This document shows, piece after piece, positions 53,701-62,600 of a stretch of 64,000 nucleotides of DNA (its first letter is position 1; each line of letters starts with the position of its first letter). The DNA comes from Flavobacterium difficile (GTDB lineage Bacteria > Bacteroidota > Bacteroidia > Flavobacteriales > Flavobacteriaceae), in NCBI RefSeq assembly GCF_011392115.1, contig NZ_JAAJBT010000001.1, forward strand, positions 124,001 to 188,000, in the 5' to 3' direction. Under the pieces are notes generated by a model. The model was not told the DNA's origin, ran no database searches, and worked only from the letters and a program-made list of their open reading frames with translations. The translations under genes and the position numbers were made by a program.

Positions 53701-54560
53701 TAGAATATTACAGTATTAATGAATTTCATGAACCAGTAGTTGATTTTGTAACTGTTTTATTGAATTCTGAAAAAGTAGCGGCAAAAAAGTTAAAATCGTA
53801 CAAAAAAATGTTGCTTACAAATGCTAAATTAGAATACAAACGTTTGGCAAGTTGGAAATCTGAAGACGAATCTTCTGAAGATGACGACTATAATTATCGT
53901 GATGAAAATAATGCACCGATTGATGAATTTAACAGTTATTTATCGCTTTTATATTCATTCAAAAGTGAAAAAAATGTAAATGATTTATTTGTAAAAGCTG
54001 AAAATTTAGATATTGACGATTTAAATGTAGCTTTAGCAGAAAGAGAATTAGCTAAAAATAAAAAATTAGGTAAGGCGACAATTAATAAGTTAATAGCTAA
54101 TCCGAAAACAAAATATGCAGCCATTCAAATGTTATATCACAACAAACAGATGAATGATATTTCTATGTATACCAAAGATTCTATAGTAATGAATGCCATT
54201 CATTATTATGAAGATTTCGATGCGGAAAATGACTCTATAGTGTTGTTAGATGAAAAAATTATAACTTTGAAAGACAAAAAAATTTCCTACTTTTTCTTTA
54301 AGAAAATAAATATTGAAGAAGATTCTTATGGGAAAAATTCTGAAAAATTATCGGCTATCGCTTTTGTTCATGATGAAAATAATAAACTCAATTTAAAAGC
54401 ATTTAGAAGATTTGATGAGGAAAAAATTATCGATGATAAAGAAATTGCTCAGAAAATAAAAGTTATGATTAACGAATCGTTAAACGACAACCATTTACGA
54501 ACTAGTTTTTCAAATGGAAGAGATGAAGATTACGAAGTAGAAGAATATTATGAAGAGTAA
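50796..54560 (+). CDS. TraB/GumN-type protein with a very long C-terminal extension
   Basis: 1254 aa if translation starts at the TTG at 50796, which gives a normal signal peptide (KKILFILTFLSISALAQ). Residues about 25-290 are a TraB/GumN domain ('LFWEISGNGLTKKSYMYGTM', 'HVSDKVSFHLSDAFFEKL', 'AVGAAHLPGKNGMIEMLRKK'), whose family members are small (about 300 aa) and act in the envelope. Residues about 430-830 look like three related about-140-aa beta domains, each with a buried Phe/Val pattern and ending near 'VDSFFNSFEIL' or 'FIEKVFTSFKVDD'. Residues about 840-1130 are helical and HEAT-like. The tail is very acidic. Its function is unknown. The next gene starts at the base after the stop. Confidence 0.8.
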   Translation: MKKILFILTFLSISALAQEKKYQSLFWEISGNGLTKKSYMYGTMHVSDKVSFHLSDAFFEKLLASDYIANESEPNTWTELYDLFSFYRTTRSFGGFYSNFYTTPIKKDNLYSLFKGTNYNLIGLLSRTNQANQEYQEETYLDMFIYRTGRKYGKKTLGLEDVKTTTLNIEKAQAEMDISEIDENKQAFLKILKKRSYAEVLRDAYREKDLDLIDTLNMLSSPKSYNKAMLFDRNEVMTKSMDSIMKTGSLFAAVGAAHLPGKNGMIEMLRKKGYTVTPILSDYTQKGKKLKKQIEEYFVKPVFEINTTSDEMISLPLFPLVLKNDENLESPDLGNGGYINVKRMLLKDFISKKDEKFNHKTLDSLFFENIPGEILEKKSYQEKNNFVYDIKSKTKTGKNERYRYYITPLEIIAVIMSGEGEYVRKYEDEVYNNIKIKSYKQDWATVVPNKQNFKVQLPAYYSFVGNKKDNKKLEDTEIYAFDEQENAHYFLIESTLMDNANLEDSEYELKRMHYEFYNVHELDSTQTSFDATKFEFVSQSKLNEKNIYLKSVLKANKYYLLGTVNASKNKVDSFFNSFEILPAKEEIVYRVLTDSTAHFSVEIPKQQNEYLDFKFERKNRYQKEDKTNHFEVKYKTYEIFSPNKNVVEISYSQPHKYESYAVLDSLFNRIKKNISTDFEYRNYTRASEFEDVDYATVVEATSGNIQDYDGSALLNEDKKEEFDPLDYKYSIWDKTLALSSNQKLELTNEKFTKDPSTDFYVYEVLATKPKSTQAIKYKIVLKKGEYYTLTTLVDKKYKNDNPFIEKVFTSFKVDDKVTSRTFFENKFALFEEDLNSEHDSIRFSAIKSFDNLRIEESDFPKLKNLIENFEFRKEEIEFKGDLYERIGALKVPEVIPFLEKAYKEEGVATQTQFSILRALTFQKSKIAYKKIAELLEYDLPISDNYVISGLFNLFTADIENSQVLYPNVLEYYSINEFHEPVVDFVTVLLNSEKVAAKKLKSYKKMLLTNAKLEYKRLASWKSEDESSEDDDYNYRDENNAPIDEFNSYLSLLYSFKSEKNVNDLFVKAENLDIDDLNVALAERELAKNKKLGKATINKLIANPKTKYAAIQMLYHNKQMNDISMYTKDSIVMNAIHYYEDFDAENDSIVLLDEKIITLKDKKISYFFFKKINIEEDSYGKNSEKLSAIAFVHDENNKLNLKAFRRFDEEKIIDDKEIAQKIKVMINESLNDNHLRTSFSNGRDEDYEVEEYYEE

Positions 54561-55241
54561 ATGTTAAAAACAAAGAAAGAAATAGTATACCTAATTTTAG
54601 CTGGAATTTTTATCACTAATGCTATTACAGCCGAACTTATAGGAGGAAAATTAATTGAAATTGGACCATTTGTACTGAGTATGGGTATTTTGCCATGGCC
54701 AATTGTATTTATTACCACCGATTTAATTAATGAATATTTCGGGAAACAAGGTGTGAAAAGACTAAGTTATATTACTGCTGGATTAATTTTTTACTGTTTT
54801 ATCATTTTGTTTTTTTCTATGGAAATTCCCGAAGCTAAAGGAATTAGTCCAGTTTCTAATGAACAATTTAAAGCTGTTTTCGGGCAAAGTAACCTTATAA
54901 TTATAGGTTCTATAGTTGCGTTTTTAGCTGCTCAGTTTTTAGATGTAACTGTTTTTAGCTACTTCAAAAAGAAAACAGGTAATAGAATGATTTGGCTACG
55001 AAGTACAGGTTCTACAGTAATTTCTCAATTAATCGACTCTTTCATTGTAGGTGGAATTGCTTTCTATTTGCCAGGAATTTGGACTACCAAACAATATGTA
55101 GAATTTTCATTAACAGGTTATGCATTCAAATTAATTATTGCAGTTTGTTTGACACCATTAATTTATTTAGGTCATTTTTTAATCGAGAAATATATTCATA
55201 ACGAAGAAGATGAAGAAATAATTAGAATTGGACATGACTAA
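54561..55241 (+). CDS. Queuosine precursor transporter (VUT/YhhQ family)
   Basis: 226 aa, about six TM segments. VUT family features: 'NAITAELIGGKLIEIG', 'PWPIVFITTDLINEYFG', 'LRSTGSTVISQLIDSFIVGG' (in parts). Members import 7-cyano- or 7-aminomethyl-7-deazaguanine for tRNA queuosine. It starts directly after the TraB-like stop and overlaps tag by 8 bp, so the three genes are translationally coupled. Confidence 0.92.
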   Translation: MLKTKKEIVYLILAGIFITNAITAELIGGKLIEIGPFVLSMGILPWPIVFITTDLINEYFGKQGVKRLSYITAGLIFYCFIILFFSMEIPEAKGISPVSNEQFKAVFGQSNLIIIGSIVAFLAAQFLDVTVFSYFKKKTGNRMIWLRSTGSTVISQLIDSFIVGGIAFYLPGIWTTKQYVEFSLTGYAFKLIIAVCLTPLIYLGHFLIEKYIHNEEDEEIIRIGHD

Positions 55242-55791
55242 GATACGTTGCGCTTGGTGCGAAAAAACCGATTTGTATAAAGACTATCATGACAACGAAT
55301 GGGGAAAACCTGTTTATGATGAGGTTGCTTTGTTTGAATTTTTAATTTTAGAAACGTTTCAAGCAGGATTAAGTTGGTATACGGTTTTGGTAAAACGGGA
55401 GAATTTCAGAAAAGCTTTTGCTGGTTTTGATGTACAAAAAGTAGCCAATTTTAAAGATGCCAAATTGCAAGTTTTAGCTGAAGATGTCGGTATTATAAGA
55501 AATAAATTAAAGATAAAAGCAGCAGTAACAAATGCGCAAGCTTTTATAAAAATACAAGAAGAATTTGGAAGTTTTTCGAAATACATTTGGGGTTTTGTAG
55601 ATGGAAAACCAATTGACAACAACCCAAAATCATTAAATGATGTTCCTGCGACTACTGAAATTTCAGATAAGCTAAGTAAAGATTTAAAAAAACGAGGATT
55701 CAAATTTGTTGGTTCAACGGTTGTTTATGCATTCATGCAGGCCACAGGAATGGTAAATGATCACATTGAAGCTTGCTGGCTGAGAGCTTAA
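55234..55791 (+). CDS. tag: DNA-3-methyladenine glycosylase I
   Basis: 185 aa from the ATG at 55234 (MTKIRCAWCEK). An in-frame TTG at 55228 is possible but less likely. The zinc ligands of Tag line up with the E. coli enzyme, shifted by two: Cys6, His19, His177, Cys181 ('DYHDNEWG', 'DHIEACW'). The HhH-type glycosylase core has 'FQAGLSWYTVLVKRENFRKAF' in two parts. It removes 3-methyladenine from DNA. It overlaps the transporter gene by 8 bp. Confidence 0.96.
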   Translation: MTKIRCAWCEKTDLYKDYHDNEWGKPVYDEVALFEFLILETFQAGLSWYTVLVKRENFRKAFAGFDVQKVANFKDAKLQVLAEDVGIIRNKLKIKAAVTNAQAFIKIQEEFGSFSKYIWGFVDGKPIDNNPKSLNDVPATTEISDKLSKDLKKRGFKFVGSTVVYAFMQATGMVNDHIEACWLRA

Positions 55792-55798
55792 TGTAAAG

Positions 55799-55829
55799 TC
55801 GCAGTAAACAATCGCAGTTGCAGTTTTCA
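55799..55829. repeat. TCGCAGT-type direct repeats
   Basis: TCGCAGT at 55799-55805 and 55812-55818, then GCAGTTTTCA at 55820-55829. Same CAGT flavour as the repeat at 17081-17137. Confidence 0.5.
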
Positions 55830-55887
55830 AAAAAATAATTATCAGATATATTAAATCATATATTCCAAATCAAAAATCGTAAATAAA

Positions 55888-56103
55888 ATGGATCCATTAC
55901 ACGGCGTAACATTAAAAACAATTGTAGAAAAATTAGTTGATTATTATGGTTTTGATACACTTGGTGAATTGATAAAAATTAAGTGTTTTAATGAAAATCC
56001 ATCTATTAAATCTAGTTTAACTTTTTTAAGAAAAACCGAATGGGCACGTAAAAAAGTTGAGGAATTATATGTTAAGAGTTTGAAGAAATTTGATACCAGA
56101 TAA
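55888..56103 (+). CDS. VF530 family (DUF2132) small protein
   Basis: 71 aa. Matches the conserved pattern of the family throughout: '[20 protein letters not shown]', '[20 protein letters not shown]' and '[13 protein letters not shown]'. The fold is helical and DNA binding has been suggested for the family, but the function is not established. It is a single gene between tag and aat (convergent with aat). The upstream gap has short repeats. Confidence 0.93.
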   Translation: MDPLHGVTLKTIVEKLVDYYGFDTLGELIKIKCFNENPSIKSSLTFLRKTEWARKKVEELYVKSLKKFDTR

Positions 56104-56164
56104 ATCTGTGTCAATTTTTGAGAATCTGTTTTTGTATGCCACTATACGCTTTTCTTAGTAATAA

Positions 56165-56800
56165 TTAATTATTTAAAATTGCTAAAAATTCTTCTCTATC
56201 AATTTCGACGCAGCCTAAACTTTCTAAATGATTGTTATGAACTTGACAGTCTAACAATTTGTAATTGGCTAATTCTAATTGCTTGGCCAAGTGAATAAAT
56301 GCCACTTTACTTGCGTTTGGAACTTTAGAAAACATACTTTCTCCGCAAAATACATGTCCTAAATCTATTCCGTATAAACCGCCAACAAGTTCATTATTTT
56401 GCCAAACTTCTACACTTTTTGCATGTCCTAAATCGTGTAGTTTGCAATAGGCTTCTACAATTTCATCTGAAATCCAAGTGCCGTTTTGCTCTTTTCTAGG
56501 CGTTTTTTGACAATTAGAAATGACGTCTCTAAAAGCAGTATTAAAAGTAACTTGAAATTCTTTTTTTATTATAATTTTACGCATGCTTTTGGTGATTCGT
56601 AAGTTTTCGAAAAACAATACCATCCGTTGTTCCGGACACCACCAAAGTTTAGGTTCGTCTGAGTCATACCAAGGAAAAATACCATTTTGGTACGCTAATA
56701 ATAGTCGTTCTGGAGATAAATCGCCACCAACGGCAATGATTCCTTCAGGAGAAGTTTCTGTTGCTGGCGGAAAATAAAGTTCGGGTGTTAAAAAATACAT
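56165..56800 (-). CDS. aat: Leucyl/phenylalanyl-tRNA-protein transferase
   Basis: 211 aa. 'GIIAVGGDLSPERLLLAYQN', 'GIFPWYDSDEPKLWWCPEQR', 'GLYGIDLGHVFCGESMFSK' and 'LLDCQVHNNHLESLG' are the family motifs in the usual order. It adds Leu or Phe to N-terminal Arg/Lys, so ClpS/ClpAP degrades the protein (N-degron pathway). It is on the minus strand, 114 bp after the DUF3127 gene start region's repeat (56821-56895). Confidence 0.96.
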   Translation of the reverse strand: MYFLTPELYFPPATETSPEGIIAVGGDLSPERLLLAYQNGIFPWYDSDEPKLWWCPEQRMVLFFENLRITKSMRKIIIKKEFQVTFNTAFRDVISNCQKTPRKEQNGTWISDEIVEAYCKLHDLGHAKSVEVWQNNELVGGLYGIDLGHVFCGESMFSKVPNASKVAFIHLAKQLELANYKLLDCQVHNNHLESLGCVEIDREEFLAILNN

Positions 56801-56820
56801 AATGGAAAATTCTAATCTTT

Positions 56821-56895
56821 AAAATTCCAAAAAACAATAAAAAAATCCAAATCCCAATTGAAATTATTTTAGCAATTCTTGGAATTTGGAATTTT
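56821..56895. repeat. AAATTCCAA-type inverted repeat
   Basis: AAAATTCCAA (56821-56830) is the exact inverse of TTGGAATTTT (56886-56895). Inner strings (CCCAATTG ... CAATTCTTGG) extend the hairpin imperfectly. It occupies nearly the whole gap between the DUF3127 gene and aat. Confidence 0.6.
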
Positions 56896-56914
56896 ATGTT
56901 TTGAAATTTAACTT

Positions 56915-57295
56915 TTAGAAAGGTAAATCGTCGTGTTCTTCTTCTTTAAAGTCAGTTGCAGGTGCAAAAGCTTGTGCGGCTGGCATTGGTGGCATTTCTG
57001 GAGCTCCAGCTGGTGCAGCTGCGGCCATTCTTTCAATTCTCCAACCTTGAATTGAGTTAAAATATTTTGTTTCACCTTGTGGGTTCACCCATTCTCTACC
57101 TCTTAAATTGATTGAAACTTTAACTTGTTCACCAACTTGGTAAGCATTTAAATCGTCCACTTTTGCTTGTGTGAATTCTACCATAATATGTTGAGGATAC
57201 TGCTCTTCAGTAGTAACAACTAATTCTCTTTTTTTGAATGAAGCACTTACATCTTGAGTAGCGCCAATCATTTTAATCTTTCCAATAACTTCCAT
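56915..57295 (-). CDS. DUF3127 domain protein
   Basis: 126 aa. Residues about 1-95 match DUF3127, a Bacteroidota family with an OB-like pattern ('GKIKMIGATQDVSASFKKRE', 'YPQHIMVEFTQAK', 'GREWVNPQGETKYFNSIQGW'). The C-terminal 30 residues are low complexity (Ala/Pro) and end in the acidic 'EEHDDLPF'. That end resembles the acidic tip of single-stranded-DNA-binding proteins (DDLPF), so a nucleic-acid or partner-protein role is possible. It is 12 bp after the flavin reductase gene. Confidence 0.88.
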   Translation of the reverse strand: MEVIGKIKMIGATQDVSASFKKRELVVTTEEQYPQHIMVEFTQAKVDDLNAYQVGEQVKVSINLRGREWVNPQGETKYFNSIQGWRIERMAAAAPAGAPEMPPMPAAQAFAPATDFKEEEHDDLPF

Positions 57296-57307
57296 AATCT
57301 CAATAAT

Positions 57308-58183
57308 TTATTTTTCTGCTAATAATAATTTCCAAGCGTTTAAAACTTGATTGTTGTCTAAATATTCTTTTGCTTTTGCAAATTTGGTGTCCAAATCATC
57401 TGAACTTAAAACAGCTTTCACTTCAAAATTTTCCTTTACAAATATAGTAATTTCTTCTTCATTTGGAATAGCTTCAATGTTTCCTAATTTACCTAAATCA
57501 TTTCCATTGAAATATCCGCTTTCTTTTACAAATTCCGGAATCGAATCTACACCAATTCCTAAAGTAGTTAGTGGTTTTTCTACTTCAAATAATCCTGCAT
57601 TAGCACGGCTGTACCAATTGCCTCCTAAACGAGAAACTACATCAATTTTATGTTGGTCAATCATTTGATTTTCGTCTAAAATAGATTCATGAATATGGAT
57701 TTTCACCACTTCGCAAATTACCAAATTTCCCGCGCCACCTTGATCACCTAAAGCAATAATGTCGTTAATTCTGCATTCAAATTGAACCGGACTTTCAGCT
57801 ACCCTAAACGGTTTTACAATATCTGAAGGAAGCATAGTAAAGCCTGCTTTTTCAAATTCATTTACACCATCAGGATATTCTGTACTCGATAAACTCATTT
57901 GTTGTACAATATCGTAATTCACAATATTAATAACTACTTCATGGGTGTTTTGAGCATTAATTAAAGTATGTTTTATTGTATTATCTCGAACTCTTCGTGC
58001 TGGCGAAAAAATCAATATCGGCGGGTTGCTGCTAAATACATTAAAAAAACTAAAAGGCGACAAATTTGGGTTTCCGTTTAAGTCTAGAGTACTTGCAAAA
58101 GCTATAGGTCTAGGAGATACAGCACTTTGTAAATACCCTTGTAATTTTACTGGTGAAATTTCTTTTGGATCGATGCTTAACAT
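57308..58183 (-). CDS. Flavin reductase family protein (FMN-binding split barrel)
   Basis: 291 aa. Split-barrel flavoprotein of the flavin reductase-like/DIM6 type: 'SPRPIAFASTLDLNGNPNLS', 'PFSFFNVFSSNPPILIFSPA' and 'VQFECRINDIIALGD'. It is probably an FMN-dependent reductase or NADH:FMN enzyme in the cytoplasm, with unknown substrate. The C-terminal about 70 residues are an extension beyond the barrel. It has its own -7 box upstream at 58199. Confidence 0.9.
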   Translation of the reverse strand: MLSIDPKEISPVKLQGYLQSAVSPRPIAFASTLDLNGNPNLSPFSFFNVFSSNPPILIFSPARRVRDNTIKHTLINAQNTHEVVINIVNYDIVQQMSLSSTEYPDGVNEFEKAGFTMLPSDIVKPFRVAESPVQFECRINDIIALGDQGGAGNLVICEVVKIHIHESILDENQMIDQHKIDVVSRLGGNWYSRANAGLFEVEKPLTTLGIGVDSIPEFVKESGYFNGNDLGKLGNIEAIPNEEEITIFVKENFEVKAVLSSDDLDTKFAKAKEYLDNNQVLNAWKLLLAEK

Positions 58184-58198
58184 GAGAATAATTTTTTA

Positions 58199-58206
58199 CA
58201 AATATA
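58199..58206 (-). promoter_or_regulatory. Promoter -7 box TATATTTG for the flavin reductase gene
   Basis: Exact TANNTTTG on the minus strand, 16 bp before the ATG at 58183. No good -33 box at the right distance. Confidence 0.5.
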
Positions 58207-58351
58207 AAGCAAATCAATGGAAATGATATTTCTTTTTACAAATGTTCGTATATTTTTGTTTTGAATTTCTTTCACTGAAAAACGCACTCGTAAATTTTTA
58301 TTCGTATGAATCTAAATGAAAGTCGATGCAAACCTTTTTATATTTTACAGA

Positions 58352-58359
58352 TAGATTTG
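58352..58359 (+). promoter_or_regulatory. Possible promoter -7 box TAGATTTG for the sensor kinase gene
   Basis: Exact TANNTTTG, 84 bp before the kinase ATG at 58443. A second match, TATTTTTG at 58251-58258, would give a longer leader. I cannot choose between them from the sequence. Confidence 0.35.
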
Positions 58360-58442
58360 TGGTTGGATAAAAAAATCAAAAAACTATTCATGAATGACCA
58401 TTCACTACACACTTTTTATTATTTTTACTCAAAATACATTAT

Positions 58443-59588
58443 ATGCAGTTTTCTGAAAAAAGAAATCTTACCCGTTGGGTTATCATTATTTCCTCGTTTT
58501 TAATCGCAACTTTTATACTTTGGAATACGTTTTTACTTTTTCAAATATTTAAAGAAGAAGAACGCATTAAAGTTGAACTTTGGGCAAAAGCTTTAAAGAA
58601 TATTAGAAATTCGGATATTGATTCAGATATTTCCTTACCAACATTTATTATTGAGAAAAATGAAAATATTCCATTAATTCTTACCGATAAAAAAGGAAAG
58701 ATTTTAAGTGATTTGAATCTTGGAGAAATTTCTAATGATAGTATTAAGGTAAAAGAATATTTAAACGTAATTAAAAACCAAAACAACCCAATAAGAGTAC
58801 AATTTGCTTCAGATGATTATCAATTGGTTTATTATGGCGATTCTCCGATGTTAAACAAACTAAAATATTATCCGATTGCTTTATTATTGGTGGCCTTTTT
58901 ATTTGGTGGGGTAGTGTATAATTTTTATCGAGCTACTAAAATGGCAACACAAAACAAACTTTGGGCGGGTATGGCTAAGGAAACGGCGCATCAAATCGGC
59001 ACACCATTATCATCCTTAATTGGTTGGTTAGAATTATTGAAATTGGAAAATATTGATGAAACTACTATAGAAGAAATCCAAAAAGATATCAATCGTTTAC
59101 AAACCATTACTGATAGGTTTTCGAAAATTGGAAGTGAACCTATTTTAGAAAAAAGAGATATTATTGAAGAAACAAAATCGTCTTTCGAATATTTAAAAGC
59201 CAGATCGTCTAAACAAGTGGGTTTCGATTTTATTGCCCCTTCAGAACCTATTTATGTTTCTTTAAATCCAACCTTACACAGTTGGACGATTGAAAATTTA
59301 GTTAAAAACTCCATTGATGCCATGAAAGGTAAAGGAAAAATTAAAGTAGAGCTACTTTTGCAAAAAAATAAAGTAGCCATTCAGGTTTCCGATACAGGAA
59401 TTGGTATACCAAAAAATAAATTTAAAACTATTTTTGAACCAGGTTATACATCCAAAAAAAGAGGTTGGGGTTTAGGCCTTTCGTTAACCAAAAGAATTGT
59501 TCAGGATTACCATAACGGTCAAATAAAAGTTTTACAATCAGAATCTTACAAAAACACTACAATAGAAATTTTATTGAATGTTTTATAA
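58443..59588 (+). CDS. Membrane sensor histidine kinase
   Basis: 381 aa. TM1 at about 11-34, a sensor loop of about 105 aa, TM2 at about 143-162, then a kinase core. The H-box is 'AKETAHQIGTPLSSLIGW' with His183 as the likely phospho-acceptor. The N-box is 'ENLVKNSIDAMKG', G1 'DTGIGIPKN' and G2 'RGWGLGLSLTKRI'. No HAMP domain is evident. No response regulator gene lies next to it in the window, so it is an orphan kinase here. The inner-membrane signal is unknown. Confidence 0.95.
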   Translation: MQFSEKRNLTRWVIIISSFLIATFILWNTFLLFQIFKEEERIKVELWAKALKNIRNSDIDSDISLPTFIIEKNENIPLILTDKKGKILSDLNLGEISNDSIKVKEYLNVIKNQNNPIRVQFASDDYQLVYYGDSPMLNKLKYYPIALLLVAFLFGGVVYNFYRATKMATQNKLWAGMAKETAHQIGTPLSSLIGWLELLKLENIDETTIEEIQKDINRLQTITDRFSKIGSEPILEKRDIIEETKSSFEYLKARSSKQVGFDFIAPSEPIYVSLNPTLHSWTIENLVKNSIDAMKGKGKIKVELLLQKNKVAIQVSDTGIGIPKNKFKTIFEPGYTSKKRGWGLGLSLTKRIVQDYHNGQIKVLQSESYKNTTIEILLNVL

Positions 59589-59606
59589 AACTAAAACATA
59601 ATATGC

Positions 59607-59637
59607 TTGCATAGTATTTTTGCATTTTATACTTTTG
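59607..59637 (+). promoter_or_regulatory. Promoter of the second giant surface protein gene
   Basis: TTG (59607-59609), 20-bp spacer, TACTTTTG (59630-59637). Good Bacteroidota consensus, 22 bp before the ATG at 59660. A second -7-like box, TATTTTTG, lies at 59615-59622. Confidence 0.65.
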
Positions 59638-59659
59638 GCCCGACTATAAAAAAAAAACT

Positions 59660-62600
59660 ATGAAAAAAAAATTAAAATTTTACATTTTAATTGGGTTTAT
59701 ATTGTCTTGTTTTTCTCACGCTCAAACGACAATTTTCAATTCAAATTTTGCCAATTCAATCGGAAACAATAACTGGACAGTTGATGCCAACTGGGTAAAT
59801 AACAGTTCAAATTCTTTTGCCGGTGTCGGAAATTATCTTCATACACTTCAAAACGGGGCAAATAATTACAATATAAATGTTAACAACAATCGTGCAACTT
59901 CACCCACAATCAATTTAACAGGCTACGAAAGATTAACTGTTGAATTTAGATTGTATTTAAAAACTTCAACTGCTGCTGGAGATCTTGACAGATTGTCTTT
60001 AGAATATGAAACAAACAATATACCAACAATAGCAAATGGAAATTCTAATGCTCTAACTTGGTTTACATTAGGACGTTTGCAATCTCAAGAGGTTCTTTCA
60101 AATAATTGGTACAATAGTACAATGCTTTTACCAGCAGCTACATTACCAACTTTTTATTGGAAACAAAATAATGGGGGTTGGTTAGATTGTAAAATGGAAT
60201 TACCAGCGCAAGCTTTTGATAATAAACCAGCTGTAAGATTCAGATTTAATTTTTCTTCCGACGGAAATGGTTCTGTTGGTAACGGTGTTGCAGTAGACGA
60301 TTTTGTGGTTAAAGGATATTTGACTACACCAAAAACGTATTTAACAGCTTCATGTTCCCCTACATTATTTAATAATTTAGAAGGTTGGTGGAAAGCTGAT
60401 GCATTAAGTGGAACATTCACACACGGACAAGCTATACCTAATTGGACAAATAGTGCTAATATTTTAAATAACTGGACAGATTTAAAAAATGCCAATGTTG
60501 CAAATCAACCGGTATATATTGATACTCCAGCAGAAAACATTAACTTTAATCCGGTAGTTAAGTTTGATGGAATTAATGATTTTTTAATGGCTCGACAAGG
60601 TTTTTACAACGATGAAATTTTTATCGTTATAAAAACAGCCGATCCCATCCAAAAAGGAACCGCAAGAGTCGATGTAATTATGGGTGAAGATTATACCAGA
60701 GATGGAGGAAATCAGGATGTTACAGGTATTAGTGTAAATGAAACGTCCTCTAGATATACTCCAAATAATGATTTCGCAGCTTATAATCAAGGACCGAGAG
60801 ACAATTATGGAAAGGCCTTATTACATCCTACATTAGCGTATGATAGACCTGTGGTTTTTAATACGAGAATAAATACCACTAATAATGGTCAAGATTTACT
60901 GTTAGACGCTATTAATTTGGCAGCAGCTCCTTTTCCACCAACACTTTCAGCGGAAGTAAATCCAACTACTTATCACAAAGTTACCAATTCTAAATTTCTT
61001 TTAGGAAGGTCTACTTATTTTGATACCAGTGGTTTCTTAAAAGGGAATGTAGCAGAAATATTAGTTTTTTCAGCGACAAAGTCTGCTGCAGATAGAGATA
61101 TTATTAATACTTATTTGGCTTTAAAATATGGTGCAAATTTAGGGTTGCATCCTAATCCAGCAGCTGGTGTACCACACGCACCTTATCCATATAAAAATTC
61201 AGCAGGACAATTTTTGTTTTTAGGACAAATTCCTGGACATCCAGACTACGGTTTTACTTATAATGTTTGTGCAATTGGTAGAGATGATTGTATGGGTTTA
61301 AACCAAAAACAATCGTATAGTGTAGATCCTCAAACTTATGTTACTGTTGGTTTAGGAGATATTTATGTAAAGAATACTTTAAACCCAAATAATTTTACAT
61401 CCGATAAAGATTTTTTAATTTGGGGTTCTACTTTAGAAGACTTAGCTAGTCCGACTACCGATTTAGCTATAGGATTAGGTCCAGCAGTTACCACATTTAC
61501 AAGTGTGACAAATAGAACATGGAAATTTAAAGAAATTAAAGGTTTGCCAACTTCTGATGTTGGAACCGTTAAACTTCAAATTGAAACAGCTGGTTTGCTA
61601 ATTCCAATTACTGGTCCGGAAGATGCAATTGTAATGATCGTTAGTGATTCTCCAAATTTCGATCCAGCTACAGATAATATTGAAACCGTTTTTATGACGC
61701 AAAACGGAATTTACCATCAATGTTATTACGATTTTGATGGAACAAAATTCGTTAAATTCGGAATAGCACATGAAACGTTAGCTCCTTTTCACATGGATTT
61801 TGATGGAGTAAATGATAAAATTCAGTTAGGTAATAACTTAAACCTAAATGCTAATTTTACTATTTCTTCTTGGGTTAATACGAGTGGTTCTAATGCCACA
61901 CTTTCAGACAAAACTATCGTATCAAAATTTAATAGTTTAACTGCAGACGGTTATAGTTTTTCATTAACAGATGCAAATAGAGTGAAATTTATTTCAAAGA
62001 AAGCAGGTGTTACTACGACAATTATTTCAAATACTGTTTTACCAATTAATACATGGAGAAATGTAGCCGTAACCTATGATGGCACAAATTTGAGAATGTA
62101 TATTGATGGTATATTAGATAGAACTAACGCTTTATCTGCTCCAAGTACCTCTAATAATATTTTTAGTGTAGCTTCAAATTATATTGATAAACTGACTATT
62201 TTAGACGTTTTTAAAGGAAAATTAGACGAATTAAGAATTTATAATAAAGCCTTAACGGTAACAGAGTTACGATTTGTAATGAATCAAGAATTAGAAAAAA
62301 TTGGTTTAGCAATAAAAGGAAAAGAATTACCTCTTTCAATTACTAAAAACGATATTTCTGCAAAAGTTTGGTCAGATTTAGTATTGTATTTTAATTTTAA
62401 TTCTTACTTAGGAACACATATTAACGACTTGTCTAATAACAGATTAAGAGGTTCTTTAATTGATAGAACAGGCTATTTAATTAATGTTCAAACTTCTCCA
62501 ATTCCATACATAACAACTAATGATGGAAATTGCAATTTAGCCGCAACTTGGTCTGGTGGAAGTGAATTATATGTTCCTGGAAGTACTTTAAATGTAAATG

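Noticed and set aside
58306..58503. Small ORF before the sensor kinase
   Set aside because: It overlaps the kinase start in another frame, has no recognisable domain, and the region looks like leader DNA.
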